A DNA stretch of 37,082 bases from Clostridium sp. (GTDB lineage Bacteria; Bacillota; Clostridia; Lachnospirales; Lachnospiraceae). The notes under the pieces are model-generated. The model worked only from the letters and a program-made list of their open reading frames with translations, ran no database searches and was not told the DNA's origin. The stretch covers positions 1-37,082 of the forward strand of contig JAMPFU010000031.1 of NCBI GenBank assembly GCA_023664385.1, written 5' to 3'. Made by a program: the position numbers and the translations under genes. Below are positions 1 to 9,046 of this stretch, piece by piece. How positions within the stretch are numbered: position 1 is the first letter of the stretch; each line of letters opens with the position of its first letter.

Positions 1-54
<54 letters not shown>

Positions 55-199
55 GAAGATTGTCTCCTTTCCTGTCATATGGTGTCAACTCCTATTTTTC
101 ATTTTATCTTATTAGAACAAAGTGCCTTTAGTATCCTTTATGTTACCACCACGTTCACGGCACTTTGGGCGAATCTTAGCAGGATTTTTAATCCTTGCC

Positions 200-224
200 T
201 AATAGGAAACGAAGTTTCCTATTA
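200..224. repeat. Perfect palindrome downstream of rubrerythrin
   Basis: TAATAGGAAAC, a GAA spacer and GTTTCCTATTA form an 11-bp perfect stem with a 3-nt loop. It lies about 65 bp past the rubrerythrin stop. There is no T-run directly after it on either strand, so it is a weak terminator candidate; an operator or mRNA 3'-end stabiliser is equally possible. The rest of positions 55-290 shows no gene. Confidence 0.55.
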
Positions 225-290
225 AATCAGAAAACCGTGTTATATTATACACGAAAAACAAGAATTTGAAAATAGGTTTATAACATGTTA

Positions 291-830
291 TTAATAATTT
301 TCAGCGCTTACCTCAAAAAAGCTTTGTGGATGGTTGCAGGTCGGACAAACCTCAGGCGCCTTTGTTCCCACAACGATATGTCCACAATTTCTACATTCCC
401 ATACCTTAACCTCGCTCTTTTCAAACACCTTGGCAGTCTCTATATTTTTAAGCAATGCCCTGTATCTTTCCTCATGGTGCTTTTCAATCTGTCCCACAAG
501 GCGGAATTTTTCTGCAAGCTCGGCAAAGCCCTCTGTCTCAGCAGTCTTGGCAAATTCCTCATACATATCCGTCCACTCATGGTTTTCTCCATCAGCGGCA
601 GCCTCAAGATTTTCCGATGTGTTTCCAATTCCGCAAAGCTCCTTGAACCACATTTTAGCATGCTCCTTCTCATTGTCTGCGGTCTTTAAAAATATTGAAG
701 AAATCTGCTCATATCCTTCCTTTTTTGCAACAGATGCAAAGTATGTATACTTGTTTCTCGCCTGTGATTCTCCCGCAAATGCTGCCTGTAAATTTTTCTC
801 CGTCTGCGTTCCCTCATATTTGTTTCCCAT
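291..830 (-). CDS. rbr: Rubrerythrin
   Basis: Peroxide-reducing non-haem iron protein of anaerobes, cytosolic. The 179 residues match the usual family length. Residues 10-140 are the ferritin-like four-helix diiron domain, with Glu-rich helices ([31 protein letters not shown]). Residues 143-175 form the rubredoxin-like domain with two CxxC knuckles (CRNC and CPTC) for a single iron. An AAGGAGG site sits just before the ATG. The gene begins 26 bp after the hydrogenase stop on the same strand, so the two are probably co-transcribed. Rubrerythrin takes electrons from rubredoxin or ferredoxin-type donors and reduces H2O2, a sensible partner for an oxygen-sensitive hydrogenase. Confidence 0.95.
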   Translation of the reverse strand: MGNKYEGTQTEKNLQAAFAGESQARNKYTYFASVAKKEGYEQISSIFLKTADNEKEHAKMWFKELCGIGNTSENLEAAADGENHEWTDMYEEFAKTAETEGFAELAEKFRLVGQIEKHHEERYRALLKNIETAKVFEKSEVKVWECRNCGHIVVGTKAPEVCPTCNHPQSFFEVSAENY

Positions 831-856
831 GTTTTTTTCCTCCTTATTGTCTTTGA

Positions 857-2371
857 CTATTCTTCTAATTCTTCAAACAAATCCTTATAATCACTTTGCA
901 GTGCATGTGCATTTGTTGATACTCTTTTATGTAAATTGATTGCGGCTGTGGATTTTGCAATCGGCTGTATGGTTCCTGCACCCGCAACGCAGCCGCCCGG
1001 ACATGCCATTCCCTCAAGCAGATATCCGTCATACTTTCCTGCCTTTGCCATTGCAAGAAGCTTTCTACACTCTGAAAGTCCCTCGGCATTCTGCACCTTG
1101 ACCTCATAGTCAGGATAAAGCTCTGAAATACAGTTTACAACTGCATTGGCAACACCGCCGCTGACAGCAAAGCCTCGTCCGTCACCACTTGCGCCATGCA
1201 TTGTATCATCATCCTTCAGCTCCTCAAATTTTATTTCCTTCGCCTCGAACATTCCCATTACCTCCTCAAAGGTAAGGACAAAATCGACGTCACTTCTTAT
1301 CGTCCGTCTGCTCGCCTCAAGCTTTTTCGCGGCACATGGTCCGATAAAGGCAACCTTACAGCCCGGATATTTTTTCTTGATAAGTCTGCCTGTAAACACC
1401 ATAGGAGTAAGCGCCATGGAAATACATTTTGCGATTTCAGGAAATTCCTTTTTCGCCATCATGGACCACGCAGGACAGCAGGATGTAGCCATAAACGGAA
1501 GATTGTCAGGGACCTCCTCCACAAAGTCCTTCGCCTCCTGTATTGTACAAAGGTCAGCGCCTATGGCAACCTCTATCACGTCCGTAAATCCAAGTGCCTG
1601 AAATGCAGACCTTATTTTTTCAGGGGTAAGCTTCGGTCCGAATTGTCCTGCAACGGCAGGCGCTATCGCAGCATACACAGGCACGTCACTCTTGATTGCC
1701 TGTATTACCTGAAATATCTGCGCCTTGTCCGCAATTGCCCCGAATGGACAGTTTGCCAGACACATTCCGCAGGATACGCATTTATCCTGATTGATTTCTG
1801 CACGTCCATATTCATCTGATGATATTGCATTCATTCCACACGCCTTTGCACAAGGACGTTCCTGCTTTACGATAGCACCATACGGACAGACACTGACACA
1901 TTTTCCGCATTTGATACATTTCTCCTGATTAATCTCTGTCTTACCACCATAAAATTTGATGGCACCTCTCGGACATACCTCCTTACACGGATGGGCAAGA
2001 CAGCCCTGACAGGCATCTGTTATTTTTACAACATTATCAGGACATGCATGACATGCAAACTTTATGATATTAATAAGCGGTGGCTGATAATATTTTTCGG
2101 GCTTTACGCACTCCTCCGCTCCTGTCGATACGGGTGCATGCTCCGTTGGTGACCGCAGGGGCAGACCCATAGAAAGTCTCATACGCTCCTTTACAATCGC
2201 CCGCTCAAGAAACACACTGTCCCTATACACCGTGACCTCACCGGGAATAATCTTGTAAGGTATCTGCTCCATTTGTGACAAATCTCCGTCCTTATAGTCA
2301 TAAGAAAGCTTTGCAACCTCTGCGTAAACTCTTTCTCTAAGGTCATTTACCGATGTGTATATACCTCGCAT
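857..2371 (-). CDS. [FeFe] hydrogenase, group B-like, with N-terminal ferredoxin domains
   Basis: Iron-only hydrogenase homologue of 504 residues. The N-terminal half is Cys-rich: CHACP near residue 108, CQGC near 122, then two 4Fe-4S ferredoxin motifs ([12 protein letters not shown] near 152 and [12 protein letters not shown] near 197). The C-terminal half carries the three H-cluster motifs: TSCCPAW near 298, GPCAAKK near 348 and EGMACPGGC near 457. The second motif reads GPC rather than the MPC of well-studied H2-producing enzymes, and the last has GAGT in place of GGG. Both match my recollection of the group B family, whose physiological role is poorly characterised. AGGAGG precedes the ATG. 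No maturases (HydE, F, G) are seen in this window. Confidence 0.9.
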   Translation of the reverse strand: MRGIYTSVNDLRERVYAEVAKLSYDYKDGDLSQMEQIPYKIIPGEVTVYRDSVFLERAIVKERMRLSMGLPLRSPTEHAPVSTGAEECVKPEKYYQPPLINIIKFACHACPDNVVKITDACQGCLAHPCKEVCPRGAIKFYGGKTEINQEKCIKCGKCVSVCPYGAIVKQERPCAKACGMNAISSDEYGRAEINQDKCVSCGMCLANCPFGAIADKAQIFQVIQAIKSDVPVYAAIAPAVAGQFGPKLTPEKIRSAFQALGFTDVIEVAIGADLCTIQEAKDFVEEVPDNLPFMATSCCPAWSMMAKKEFPEIAKCISMALTPMVFTGRLIKKKYPGCKVAFIGPCAAKKLEASRRTIRSDVDFVLTFEEVMGMFEAKEIKFEELKDDDTMHGASGDGRGFAVSGGVANAVVNCISELYPDYEVKVQNAEGLSECRKLLAMAKAGKYDGYLLEGMACPGGCVAGAGTIQPIAKSTAAINLHKRVSTNAHALQSDYKDLFEELEE

Positions 2372-2438
2372 CCCATTCCTCCTGATAAACTATTATTTGT
2401 TTCACATACTGTTATTATATCAGTCCGAACATGAAGTT

Positions 2439-3290
2439 TCAACTGACACAAAGATATTCTTTTATTCTCTCAAGCTCCGCATAAGCCTTTTCCCGTCCAA
2501 TCTGATATACCCGCTCAAGCTCATCAGGGTTTCGGCATACCTTTCCAATTGCAAGCCCGGTGTCCGGTCGTATGACAAACAGCCTTCCAAGCTTTTCCTG
2601 CTGTTCAATATACGCAAGGATTTTATTATATCTCATGTATCTTCTTGACATTGTACCTATAAAATTCGGATATTTCCCAAGCACCTTTTTCATAACAGGC
2701 ATCATGCGGGACTGATGCTTCACATAACCCTTTGGCTGCGTCAAAATGACAACAAGCTTATCATATCCTTTATATTCCATAAATTTTACCGGTATTGAAT
2801 CAGCAGTTCCCCCGTCTGACAAAACCCGTCCTGCAAGCTCTACAGGTCTTGCGGCAAAGGGAAGGGACGCCGACGCCCGCATCCACTGGATATCATTTTC
2901 GCCGCCGTCAGTGCATTTGTGATATACTGCCCTGCCTGTAAGCATGTCGGTACATACAACATAAAATTCCATGGGAGATTTTGCAAATGCGTCCGTATCA
3001 AATACATCAAGCTCCTTCGGCAGCGTGTGATAGGAAAACTCAGCACCGTAAAGGTCGCCTGTGGTAATCCATGATTTAAGGCTCACATATCTGTCATCCG
3101 TGCAATATTTTTTGTTATACCTTATGCTCCTGCCTATCTGCTTGGACTTGTAGTTACACCCAAACACTGCTCCTGCCGAAACGCCAACAGCCCCATCAAA
3201 GTCAATATCATGTTCCATAAAAACATCTAAAATTCCTGCGGTAAACATGCCTCGCATGGCGCCGCCCTCAAGCACTAATCCTTTTTTCAT
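2439..3290 (-). CDS. Patatin-like phospholipase family protein
   Basis: Predicted acyl hydrolase with a Ser-Asp dyad, 283 residues. The oxyanion-hole glycine motif GGAMRG is at residues 9-14, the nucleophile elbow GVSAG at 36-40 and the DGG motif with the catalytic Asp near 158-160. No signal peptide is visible, so it is probably cytosolic or membrane-peripheral. The size and the KGLVLEGGAMRG start resemble the bacterial YjjU-like patatin group. It reads toward the hydrogenase gene with a 67-bp gap. The substrate is not evident. Confidence 0.88.
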   Translation of the reverse strand: MKKGLVLEGGAMRGMFTAGILDVFMEHDIDFDGAVGVSAGAVFGCNYKSKQIGRSIRYNKKYCTDDRYVSLKSWITTGDLYGAEFSYHTLPKELDVFDTDAFAKSPMEFYVVCTDMLTGRAVYHKCTDGGENDIQWMRASASLPFAARPVELAGRVLSDGGTADSIPVKFMEYKGYDKLVVILTQPKGYVKHQSRMMPVMKKVLGKYPNFIGTMSRRYMRYNKILAYIEQQEKLGRLFVIRPDTGLAIGKVCRNPDELERVYQIGREKAYAELERIKEYLCVS

Positions 3291-3402
3291 CTAAAAATCC
3301 TTCCAGATTTGATATTACGAAATTTTCTTTCAAATCATAAAATAATTTCAATCATAATTATTTATCATTATATCAACTTAAAAAATAAAAAGCAATAAAA
3401 GA

Positions 3403-3457
3403 GGGGCTGTCACAGTAAGAATTTAAGGTGCATAATTGTTTACCTGCGGCAAGCCCC
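3403..3457 (-). terminator. Intrinsic terminator built from a dispersed palindromic repeat
   Basis: On the minus strand GGGGCT pairs with AGCCCC at the ends of a 55-nt unit, an inner AGGT/ACCT pair extends it, and a T-rich tail (TCTTTTATTG then CTTTTT) follows. It starts 18 bp after the stop of the symporter gene. The same sequence, with about ten differences, forms each end of the large palindrome at 20831-21214, so this is one copy of a repeat family that also serves as a terminator. Confidence 0.75.
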
Positions 3458-3475
3458 TGAAAACATCTTAATTAT

Positions 3476-4960
3476 TTAGTCTTCTTCTTCCTTAAGTGCT
3501 TTTTCCTGCATTGTCTGTATATCGTCATATGCAGAAAGCATTGGAGTTATATCTTCATTTTTGAAATGTCTCTTTACATAGTTTGCAGTGATTGCAGCTA
3601 CCGTTCCTGAAAGCGTAAGCACGCCAATCAGGTTCGGGATTGCCATAAGACCGTTAAGCGTATCTGCAATATCCCATGCGAGGTTCTGTCCCATAACGGC
3701 CCCCCCAAAAACAGCAATTGTAAAGATTACCTTATAAACATAAGTTGCCTTTAAACCGAAAAGATACTCACACGCCTTGCTGCCGTAGTGGCTCCAGCCA
3801 AGCACTGTGGAAAACGCAAAGAGAAGAATCGCTATGGCAATAAACATTTCTCCCGCCGTACCAAACATTTTTCCAAATGCCTCTGACGCAAGATTATTGG
3901 AATCCACACCTGAAACGACCTGCCCGGTTGCAAGGTCAATATCACCTGATGCAAGTATGGAAACTGCCGTAAGGGTACATACGATAATCGTATCCGTAAA
4001 CACCTCAAAGATACCCCACATTCCCTGTACAACAGGCTCCTTAACATTTGAATTTGAATGTACCATAACTGAAGAACCAAGACCTGCCTCATTTGAGAAC
4101 ACGCCACGCTTCATACCAAGCACAACTGCCTGCTTGATTCCAAAACCGACGATACCACCGCCTACAGCCTTCATGCCGAACGCACTCTTAAATATAGATA
4201 CAAATATATCAGGTACCACAGTTATATGTGTAGCAATAATTACAATTGCACCGACTATGTAAAGAATAACCATGAACGGAACGATTTTCTCAGTAACCGC
4301 TGCAATTCTCTTTAATCCGCCAATTACAACCAATCCGACAGCAATTACAAGGATAATGCCGATTACAGGCTTTGGAATACCAAATGCCTTCTTTACATTT
4401 GATGCGATAGAGTTTACCTGTGTCATGTTTCCTATGCCAAATGAGGCAAGGAAACAGAATACTGAAAACAATACAGCGAGAACTGTTGCAATTCCCTTGC
4501 AATGCTTCTTGGAGCCGAGTCCATTTTGGAGATAGTACATGGCACCGCCAGACCACTCTCCCGCTTCGTTTTTCTTACGGTAATAGATACCTAATACATT
4601 TTCAGAATAATTTGTCATCATTCCAAAAAATGCAATTACCCACATCCAAAAAACTGCACCCGGACCACCTGACGCTATGGCTCCTGCAACACCGACGATA
4701 TTACCTGTACCTACCGTTGCCGCAAGTGCAGTACAAAGCGACTGAAACTGTGATATCGATTTATCCTCAGTATGTGCGGTTACATGCTTCTTTCCGAAAA
4801 TTCCTCCGATTGTATTTTTCATCCAATGCCCAAAATGGCTGACCTGAAAAAACTTTGTAAGTATTGTCATAAGAATACCTACCACGCCCATAAGAATAAG
4901 CATTGGTGGTCCCCAAACAACACCATTTACGGCAGAATTAATTTTTTCAATTAAATCCAT
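3476..4960 (-). CDS. Sodium:alanine (AGCS family) symporter
   Basis: Multi-spanning inner-membrane transporter of 494 residues that takes up alanine or glycine with Na+ (family knowledge; substrate inferred). The AGCS signature VGTGNIVGVAGAI lies near residues 82-94, followed by GGPGAVFWMW and NYSENVLG. About ten hydrophobic segments run to residue 455, and the last 40 residues are a charged cytosolic tail. GGAGAGAGG precedes the ATG. The gene stands alone between a terminator upstream (5039-5083) and its own terminator downstream (3403-3457). Confidence 0.93.
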   Translation of the reverse strand: MDLIEKINSAVNGVVWGPPMLILMGVVGILMTILTKFFQVSHFGHWMKNTIGGIFGKKHVTAHTEDKSISQFQSLCTALAATVGTGNIVGVAGAIASGGPGAVFWMWVIAFFGMMTNYSENVLGIYYRKKNEAGEWSGGAMYYLQNGLGSKKHCKGIATVLAVLFSVFCFLASFGIGNMTQVNSIASNVKKAFGIPKPVIGIILVIAVGLVVIGGLKRIAAVTEKIVPFMVILYIVGAIVIIATHITVVPDIFVSIFKSAFGMKAVGGGIVGFGIKQAVVLGMKRGVFSNEAGLGSSVMVHSNSNVKEPVVQGMWGIFEVFTDTIIVCTLTAVSILASGDIDLATGQVVSGVDSNNLASEAFGKMFGTAGEMFIAIAILLFAFSTVLGWSHYGSKACEYLFGLKATYVYKVIFTIAVFGGAVMGQNLAWDIADTLNGLMAIPNLIGVLTLSGTVAAITANYVKRHFKNEDITPMLSAYDDIQTMQEKALKEEED

Positions 4961-5038
4961 AATCCTCTCTCCTTCTTAAATTAATGAACACACTGCCTTT
5001 GCACCTTTTATGTGTTTTTTACCGCTGTAGCTTAACAT

Positions 5039-5083
5039 AAAAAAGGTGCCTAGATACAGTATTTGCCTACTCTAGACACCTTT
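5039..5083 (-). terminator. Intrinsic terminator of the nucleoside salvage operon
   Basis: On the minus strand AAAGGTGTCTAGA pairs with TCTAGGCACCTTT (13 bp, one mismatch, 16-nt loop) and runs into TTTTTT. It lies about 90 bp after the deoB stop. The 3' arm can also pair with 5001-5013, see the findings. Confidence 0.8.
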
Positions 5084-5171
5084 GTCCTTGTATTTTATAT
5101 CATATTCCGACTAATCTTGTCAATAAAATTCACTTTATTTTTCTAATGTTTCATCACTGTAATAAAGTAAA

Positions 5172-6362
5172 TTATATTAATTTATCCAGCAAGGAGTTCC
5201 CTATCGTACCGCTTGGCATTGCAACGCCAAAATTGTCCGTTATGGTTGCCCCGATATCCGCAAAGGTATCGGAATCTGTCAATCTGCCGTTTCCTTTTAG
5301 GCATGGGGAATATGCAATAAACAAAACCCGCTCTCTTGTGTGGTCGGTTCCTGTGTGTGTAGGGTCATTGCCGTGGTCTGCCGTTATAATAAGTAAATCA
5401 TCCTCCCGCAGAACCGTAAGAAGCTGTCCTAACTTTTCGTCAAAACGCTCCAGCTCCTGTCCATATCCAATTGGATTTCTCCTGTGCCCCCATAAGGTGT
5501 CAAAGTCAACTAAGTTTACATAACACAAGCCTGTGAAATCCCTGCCTGCAATTTCTATCGTCTGCTCCATACCATGTACGGAGGACTTTGACCGATTGCT
5601 CTCAGTAATTCCCTCCCCTGCAAATATATCGTTTATCTTGCCGACCGATATCACGTCATAGCCTGCATCCTTTAGTGCATTTAACGCCGTTTGTCCATAG
5701 GGCTTCAATGCATAATCGTGCCGGTTACTCGTCCTTACAAACGCTCCCTTTTTCTTTCCCACATAAGGTCTTGCTATGACACGTCCTACCTTCCATTCAT
5801 CCCGCATGGTAAGCTCTCTTGCAATTTCGCAGCATCTGTAAAGCTCATCCAGCCCAAAGGTCTCCTCGTTGCCGCAGATTTGAAGAACCGAGTCGGAGGA
5901 TGTGTACACAATCATATTTCCTGTTGCTATCTCCTCCTCTGCAAGCTCATCCAAAATTGCAGTTCCGCTTGCACTTTTATTTCCGATTACCTTGTGTCCC
6001 GTCCTCTTTTCCAGCTCTGCAATAAGCTCAGCAGGAAAGCCTGTATCCGTAAAGGTCTGAAACGGCTTTGTAATGTGAAGCCCCATCATTTCCCAATGTC
6101 CTGTCATGGTGTCCTTGCCTGTGCTCGCCTCGTTCATTTTCATGTAATAGCCCATAGGTTCATCAATCGGCGGCACCTGTTTCAGGGGATGCAGATTTGC
6201 AAGTCCAAGCTTTTGTAAATTTGGTATGTGAAAAGCATCCATACGCTGTGAAATGTGCCCCAGCGTATCTGTTCCCACATCTCCGAAGCTTGCCGCATCC
6301 TCCATTGCACCCACGCCCAAGGAATCTATCACTATTGTAAATATACGTTTAAATCCTGCCAT
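5172..6362 (-). CDS. deoB: Phosphopentomutase
   Basis: Interconverts ribose (or deoxyribose) 1-phosphate and the 5-phosphate, linking the nucleoside phosphorylases to DeoC and the pentose phosphate pool. The 396 residues equal the usual DeoB length. Alkaline-phosphatase-superfamily metal motifs are visible: [13 protein letters not shown] at residues 11-23, with the metal Asp, and [18 protein letters not shown] near 324-341, with Asp and His ligands. AGGAGG lies 7 bp before the ATG. It is the last gene of the salvage operon; between it and udp lie two gene remnants, so its supply of transcript may have been changed by the rearrangement. Confidence 0.96.
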   Translation of the reverse strand: MAGFKRIFTIVIDSLGVGAMEDAASFGDVGTDTLGHISQRMDAFHIPNLQKLGLANLHPLKQVPPIDEPMGYYMKMNEASTGKDTMTGHWEMMGLHITKPFQTFTDTGFPAELIAELEKRTGHKVIGNKSASGTAILDELAEEEIATGNMIVYTSSDSVLQICGNEETFGLDELYRCCEIARELTMRDEWKVGRVIARPYVGKKKGAFVRTSNRHDYALKPYGQTALNALKDAGYDVISVGKINDIFAGEGITESNRSKSSVHGMEQTIEIAGRDFTGLCYVNLVDFDTLWGHRRNPIGYGQELERFDEKLGQLLTVLREDDLLIITADHGNDPTHTGTDHTRERVLFIAYSPCLKGNGRLTDSDTFADIGATITDNFGVAMPSGTIGNSLLDKLI

Positions 6363-6395
6363 AAATAACCTCCTAGGAAAATTGTATGTTGTGTG

Positions 6396-6515
6396 TTACT
6401 TACTATATTTTTTCTTTACCACTTTTGCAACAATAAATACGATAACACTTGGTATTAAAAACTCCAAAGCTGTTCCAAAGCTGAAATAGAGCTTTAGAAC
6501 AGCTTTAAAGAATTT
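6396..6515 (-). pseudogene. C-terminal remnant of an integral membrane protein
   Basis: About 39 codons are open on the minus strand, ending in TAA 33 bp before the deoB start. The translation ends FLIPSVIVFIVAKVVKKKYSK, split as a hydrophobic stretch FLIPSVIVFIVAKVV followed by a Lys-rich tail, typical of the last membrane helix of a transporter. It begins directly after the stop of the AAA_4-like remnant, so the rest of the gene is missing. Its place in the operon suggests a lost nucleoside transporter, but that is inference. A 17-bp inverted repeat with one mismatch (AAAGCTGTTC...GAACAGCTTT, about 6470-6510) lies inside it and may now act as a hairpin. Confidence 0.45.
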
Positions 6516-6777
6516 CTATTTTTTTACTTCCCAAAATCCAAATCGTTTTCCACCCTTACGTTCTATCGTGCCTTCATTCACCAATTCTTTAACAATCCCT
6601 TGTATATGTGTTCTTGTCTCATTTAAGCTTTCTTGTAGTTCTTTTTGAGTAGCTGTTGGTTTTTCTTTCAACTGTCTGATAAGTATATCTAAAAATACTT
6701 TTTTCTTTCTCAGTTATTTTATCGCTCATTTTATCGCTCATTTTTTTCAATACATTCAAATCACTGTCTCTTCTAAA
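6516..6777 (-). pseudogene. Winged-helix C-terminal fragment of an AAA_4/AlbA-2-type ATP-binding protein, frameshifted
   Basis: On the minus strand one frame gives SDLNVLKKMSDKMSDKITEKEK. After a one-base shift in a run of six A residues (plus-strand T at 6699-6704) the next frame continues VFLDILIRQLKEKPTATQKE, then ETRTHIQGIVKELVNEGTI and ends FGFWEVKK. Repeated (M)SDK or TDK linkers followed by a winged helix are typical of the tail of divergent AAA (AlbA_2) proteins. The ATPase domain is absent, and an in-frame TGA precedes the fragment. With the adjoining membrane-protein remnant, it marks an insertion plus deletion inside the salvage operon. Confidence 0.6.
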
Positions 6778-6804
6778 TCAATTTTATAGACATATCTACT
6801 CTTA

Positions 6805-7578
6805 TTAATGTTCCTCCTCAATCAGCCTCTTAATCGCCTCAATTCCTACCTTGATTGCCGATTCCGTATCGTGGACAATCGGGTTGTCAAGTCCTGCTGC
6901 ATTCCGCTCCTGATTACCGACCACAAGGAAATTGGAGCCGCATCTTACGCCTAAATGGCTTGCCACAACAAAGAGTGCCGCAGACTCCATTTCTGACGCC
7001 TTGACCCCAAGACGTTTCCATGCCTCCCATTTGTTAAGGAGCTCATAGCTTACAGGCATACGCTCAGGCTCATGCTGTCCGTAAAATGCATCCTTGCACT
7101 GCACCACCCCTGTGTGATAGGTATAACCAAGCTCCTTTGCCGCACCGACCAGTGCATTTGTAACATCAAGATTTGCAACCGCCGGAAATTCAATCGGTGC
7201 ATACTCCCTGCTTGTTCCCTCCATACGGATTGCTCCTGTGGCAATTACAATGTCGCCACCCTTAACGTCCATGTCTATTCCGCCGCAGGTTCCCACTCGC
7301 ACGAATGTGTCTGCACCACAAAGCACAAGCTCCTCCATGGCGATGGATGCAGATGGTCCGCCTATGCCTGTGGAGGTAACGCTCACCTTTTCTCCATTCA
7401 AATATCCTGTATAGGTCACAAATTCCCTGCTGTCGGCAACAAGCCTTGCATCCTCAAAATGTTCTGCTATCTTCTCACATCGTTTTGGATCACCCGGAAG
7501 TATAACATACCGTCCTACATCACCCGGTCTTATCTGTAAATGATATTGCAATCCTGCCTCACCTGAATAATTCTGCAT
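6805..7578 (-). CDS. udp: Uridine phosphorylase
   Basis: Cleaves uridine or deoxyuridine with phosphate to uracil and (deoxy)ribose 1-phosphate. The 257 residues fit the NP-I phosphorylase family. GDPKR (residues 29-33) is the phosphate loop, VGTCGGI near 96-102 belongs to the phosphate/ribose site, and MESAALF near 198-204 is the conserved Met-Glu ribose-binding motif. AGGAGG precedes the ATG. It follows add by 36 bp. A broader pyrimidine or purine nucleoside specificity cannot be excluded from sequence, but the similarity is to the Udp branch. Confidence 0.9.
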   Translation of the reverse strand: MQNYSGEAGLQYHLQIRPGDVGRYVILPGDPKRCEKIAEHFEDARLVADSREFVTYTGYLNGEKVSVTSTGIGGPSASIAMEELVLCGADTFVRVGTCGGIDMDVKGGDIVIATGAIRMEGTSREYAPIEFPAVANLDVTNALVGAAKELGYTYHTGVVQCKDAFYGQHEPERMPVSYELLNKWEAWKRLGVKASEMESAALFVVASHLGVRCGSNFLVVGNQERNAAGLDNPIVHDTESAIKVGIEAIKRLIEEEH

Positions 7579-7614
7579 GGCAATTCCTCCTTTTGAACAT
7601 TAAACACAAAGTCT

Positions 7615-8574
7615 TCAAAACAGCTTCATCAGTTTGTCCTTTATAGTTTCATCCGCCCACGATACCTCTACGGCATTTTTCATCATACAAATAATTTCAT
7701 CGTCCGTGATACCATAATTTTTCTGTATAAAGTCAAGCTCTTTATCCATAGTTGTCGTGCTCACGGTACGGTTATCAGTATTTACCGTTACCAGTATATG
7801 GTTATCTAAAAACTGCTTCATGGGATATTCGGACATATCCTTTACTGCCTTTGTCTGAAGATTGCTGATTGGACAAAGCTCCACACCAATTCTCCTGTCG
7901 GCACAAAGCTTCATTACAGCTTCATCAGTTCGCATGGCTATTCCATGTCCAATTCTCGTTGCTCCGCACGCTATGGCATCTGTGATGTTTTTTACATTTC
8001 CACATTCACCTGCATGTATCGTAAATGGCATTCCCAGCCTATGAACCTCCCGAAACAGCTCCATAAATTCAGACATGGGATATGCAGCCTCATTTCCTGC
8101 AAGGTCAGCACCGCAGACACCGTTTCCAAGAAATTCCCTTGATGCCTTTATCATGGCAAGATTTTCCTCATGGCTGTGATGCCGCATGGCACATACAATT
8201 ACACCATATTCAACGCCATATTCCATTTTACCCTTTTCCAAACCGTCTATGACCGACGCTATTATCTGATCCACTGCAAGTCCTTTTTGCGTGGATAAAA
8301 GCGGGGCAAATCTAACCTCCACATAATCCATACGCTCGTGATGCATTGTTTTCATAAAGTCATAGCCTGCACGTTTTAAACCTGCCTCACTTTGCAAAAC
8401 GGAAAGGGGCAAGTCAAATTTCTCAAGATACTGTGCAAGGTCGCGGCAGTCAACCGATACACCAAGCTCCTCATCCTCCACTGGTCTTCCCAGCAGCTCC
8501 TCAATGCAGCCCTTGGAAAGCGAACCGTCCAAGTGACAATGAAGCTCAACCCTCGGCATTTTATTTTTTGTCAT
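7615..8574 (-). CDS. add: Adenosine deaminase
   Basis: Hydrolyses adenosine and deoxyadenosine to inosine and deoxyinosine, feeding PunA. It has 319 residues of the amidohydrolase TIM barrel. Zinc and catalytic motifs are HCHLDGSL at 12-19, HAGECG near 191-196, RIGHGIAM near 211-218 and NTDNRTVS near 267-274. The last motif has Asn where animal enzymes have a second Asp, a variant I recall in Firmicutes homologues. It lies 42 bp after cdd in the same operon. Confidence 0.94.
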   Translation of the reverse strand: MTKNKMPRVELHCHLDGSLSKGCIEELLGRPVEDEELGVSVDCRDLAQYLEKFDLPLSVLQSEAGLKRAGYDFMKTMHHERMDYVEVRFAPLLSTQKGLAVDQIIASVIDGLEKGKMEYGVEYGVIVCAMRHHSHEENLAMIKASREFLGNGVCGADLAGNEAAYPMSEFMELFREVHRLGMPFTIHAGECGNVKNITDAIACGATRIGHGIAMRTDEAVMKLCADRRIGVELCPISNLQTKAVKDMSEYPMKQFLDNHILVTVNTDNRTVSTTTMDKELDFIQKNYGITDDEIICMMKNAVEVSWADETIKDKLMKLF

Positions 8575-8616
8575 CTCCCAGCCTCCTCATAAATATCCTT
8601 CCAGCCATGGTATACA

Positions 8617-9036
8617 TCACCCCATACTTTCTCCTGCAAAGCTTCTCGGCAAAAGCTCCTCCAAGGTCATGGAAAATGTACCGTCCTTGCCATCCTCAAG
8701 GATAACGCTAAAGTCCTTCGGCTCGCAAAATTCCCGCATAACCTGACGGCATATGCCGCAAGGTGCACATGCATCCTTCGTATCGGCATCGCTTGATGCT
8801 CCCACTATAGCAATCGCCTTAAATTCACGTTCTCCCTCCGATACCGCCTTGAAAAACGCTGTCCGTTCCGCACAATTTGTTGCCCCAAAGGACGCATTTT
8901 CCACATTGCAGCCTGTATATATTTTCCCGTCACTGGCAAGGAGTGCCGCACCAACCTTAAAATGGGAGTATGGTGCATATGCATGTTCCCTCGCCGCCTT
9001 TGCAAGACGTATCAATTCTGCTTCGTTTATCTCCAT
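8617..9036 (-). CDS. cdd: Cytidine deaminase
   Basis: Converts cytidine and deoxycytidine to uridine and deoxyuridine, the substrate of Udp. It has 139 residues, the usual length for the small tetrameric type. TGCNVENASFG (residues 46-56) binds the nucleoside, TNCAERTA carries the zinc Cys and catalytic Glu, and PCGICRQ carries the other two zinc Cys. The ATG at 9036 is chosen because TAAGGAGG lies 5 bp upstream; a longer frame to 9111 overlaps the preceding gene and has no such site. The start is 10 bp after the stop of the membrane protein gene. Confidence 0.95.
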   Translation of the reverse strand: MEINEAELIRLAKAAREHAYAPYSHFKVGAALLASDGKIYTGCNVENASFGATNCAERTAFFKAVSEGEREFKAIAIVGASSDADTKDACAPCGICRQVMREFCEPKDFSVILEDGKDGTFSMTLEELLPRSFAGESMG

Positions 9037-9046
9037 ATAAACCTCC

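Noticed and set aside
334-939. Long plus-strand ORF opposite rubrerythrin
   Set aside because: It is the antisense shadow of a clear gene with conserved motifs on the other strand.
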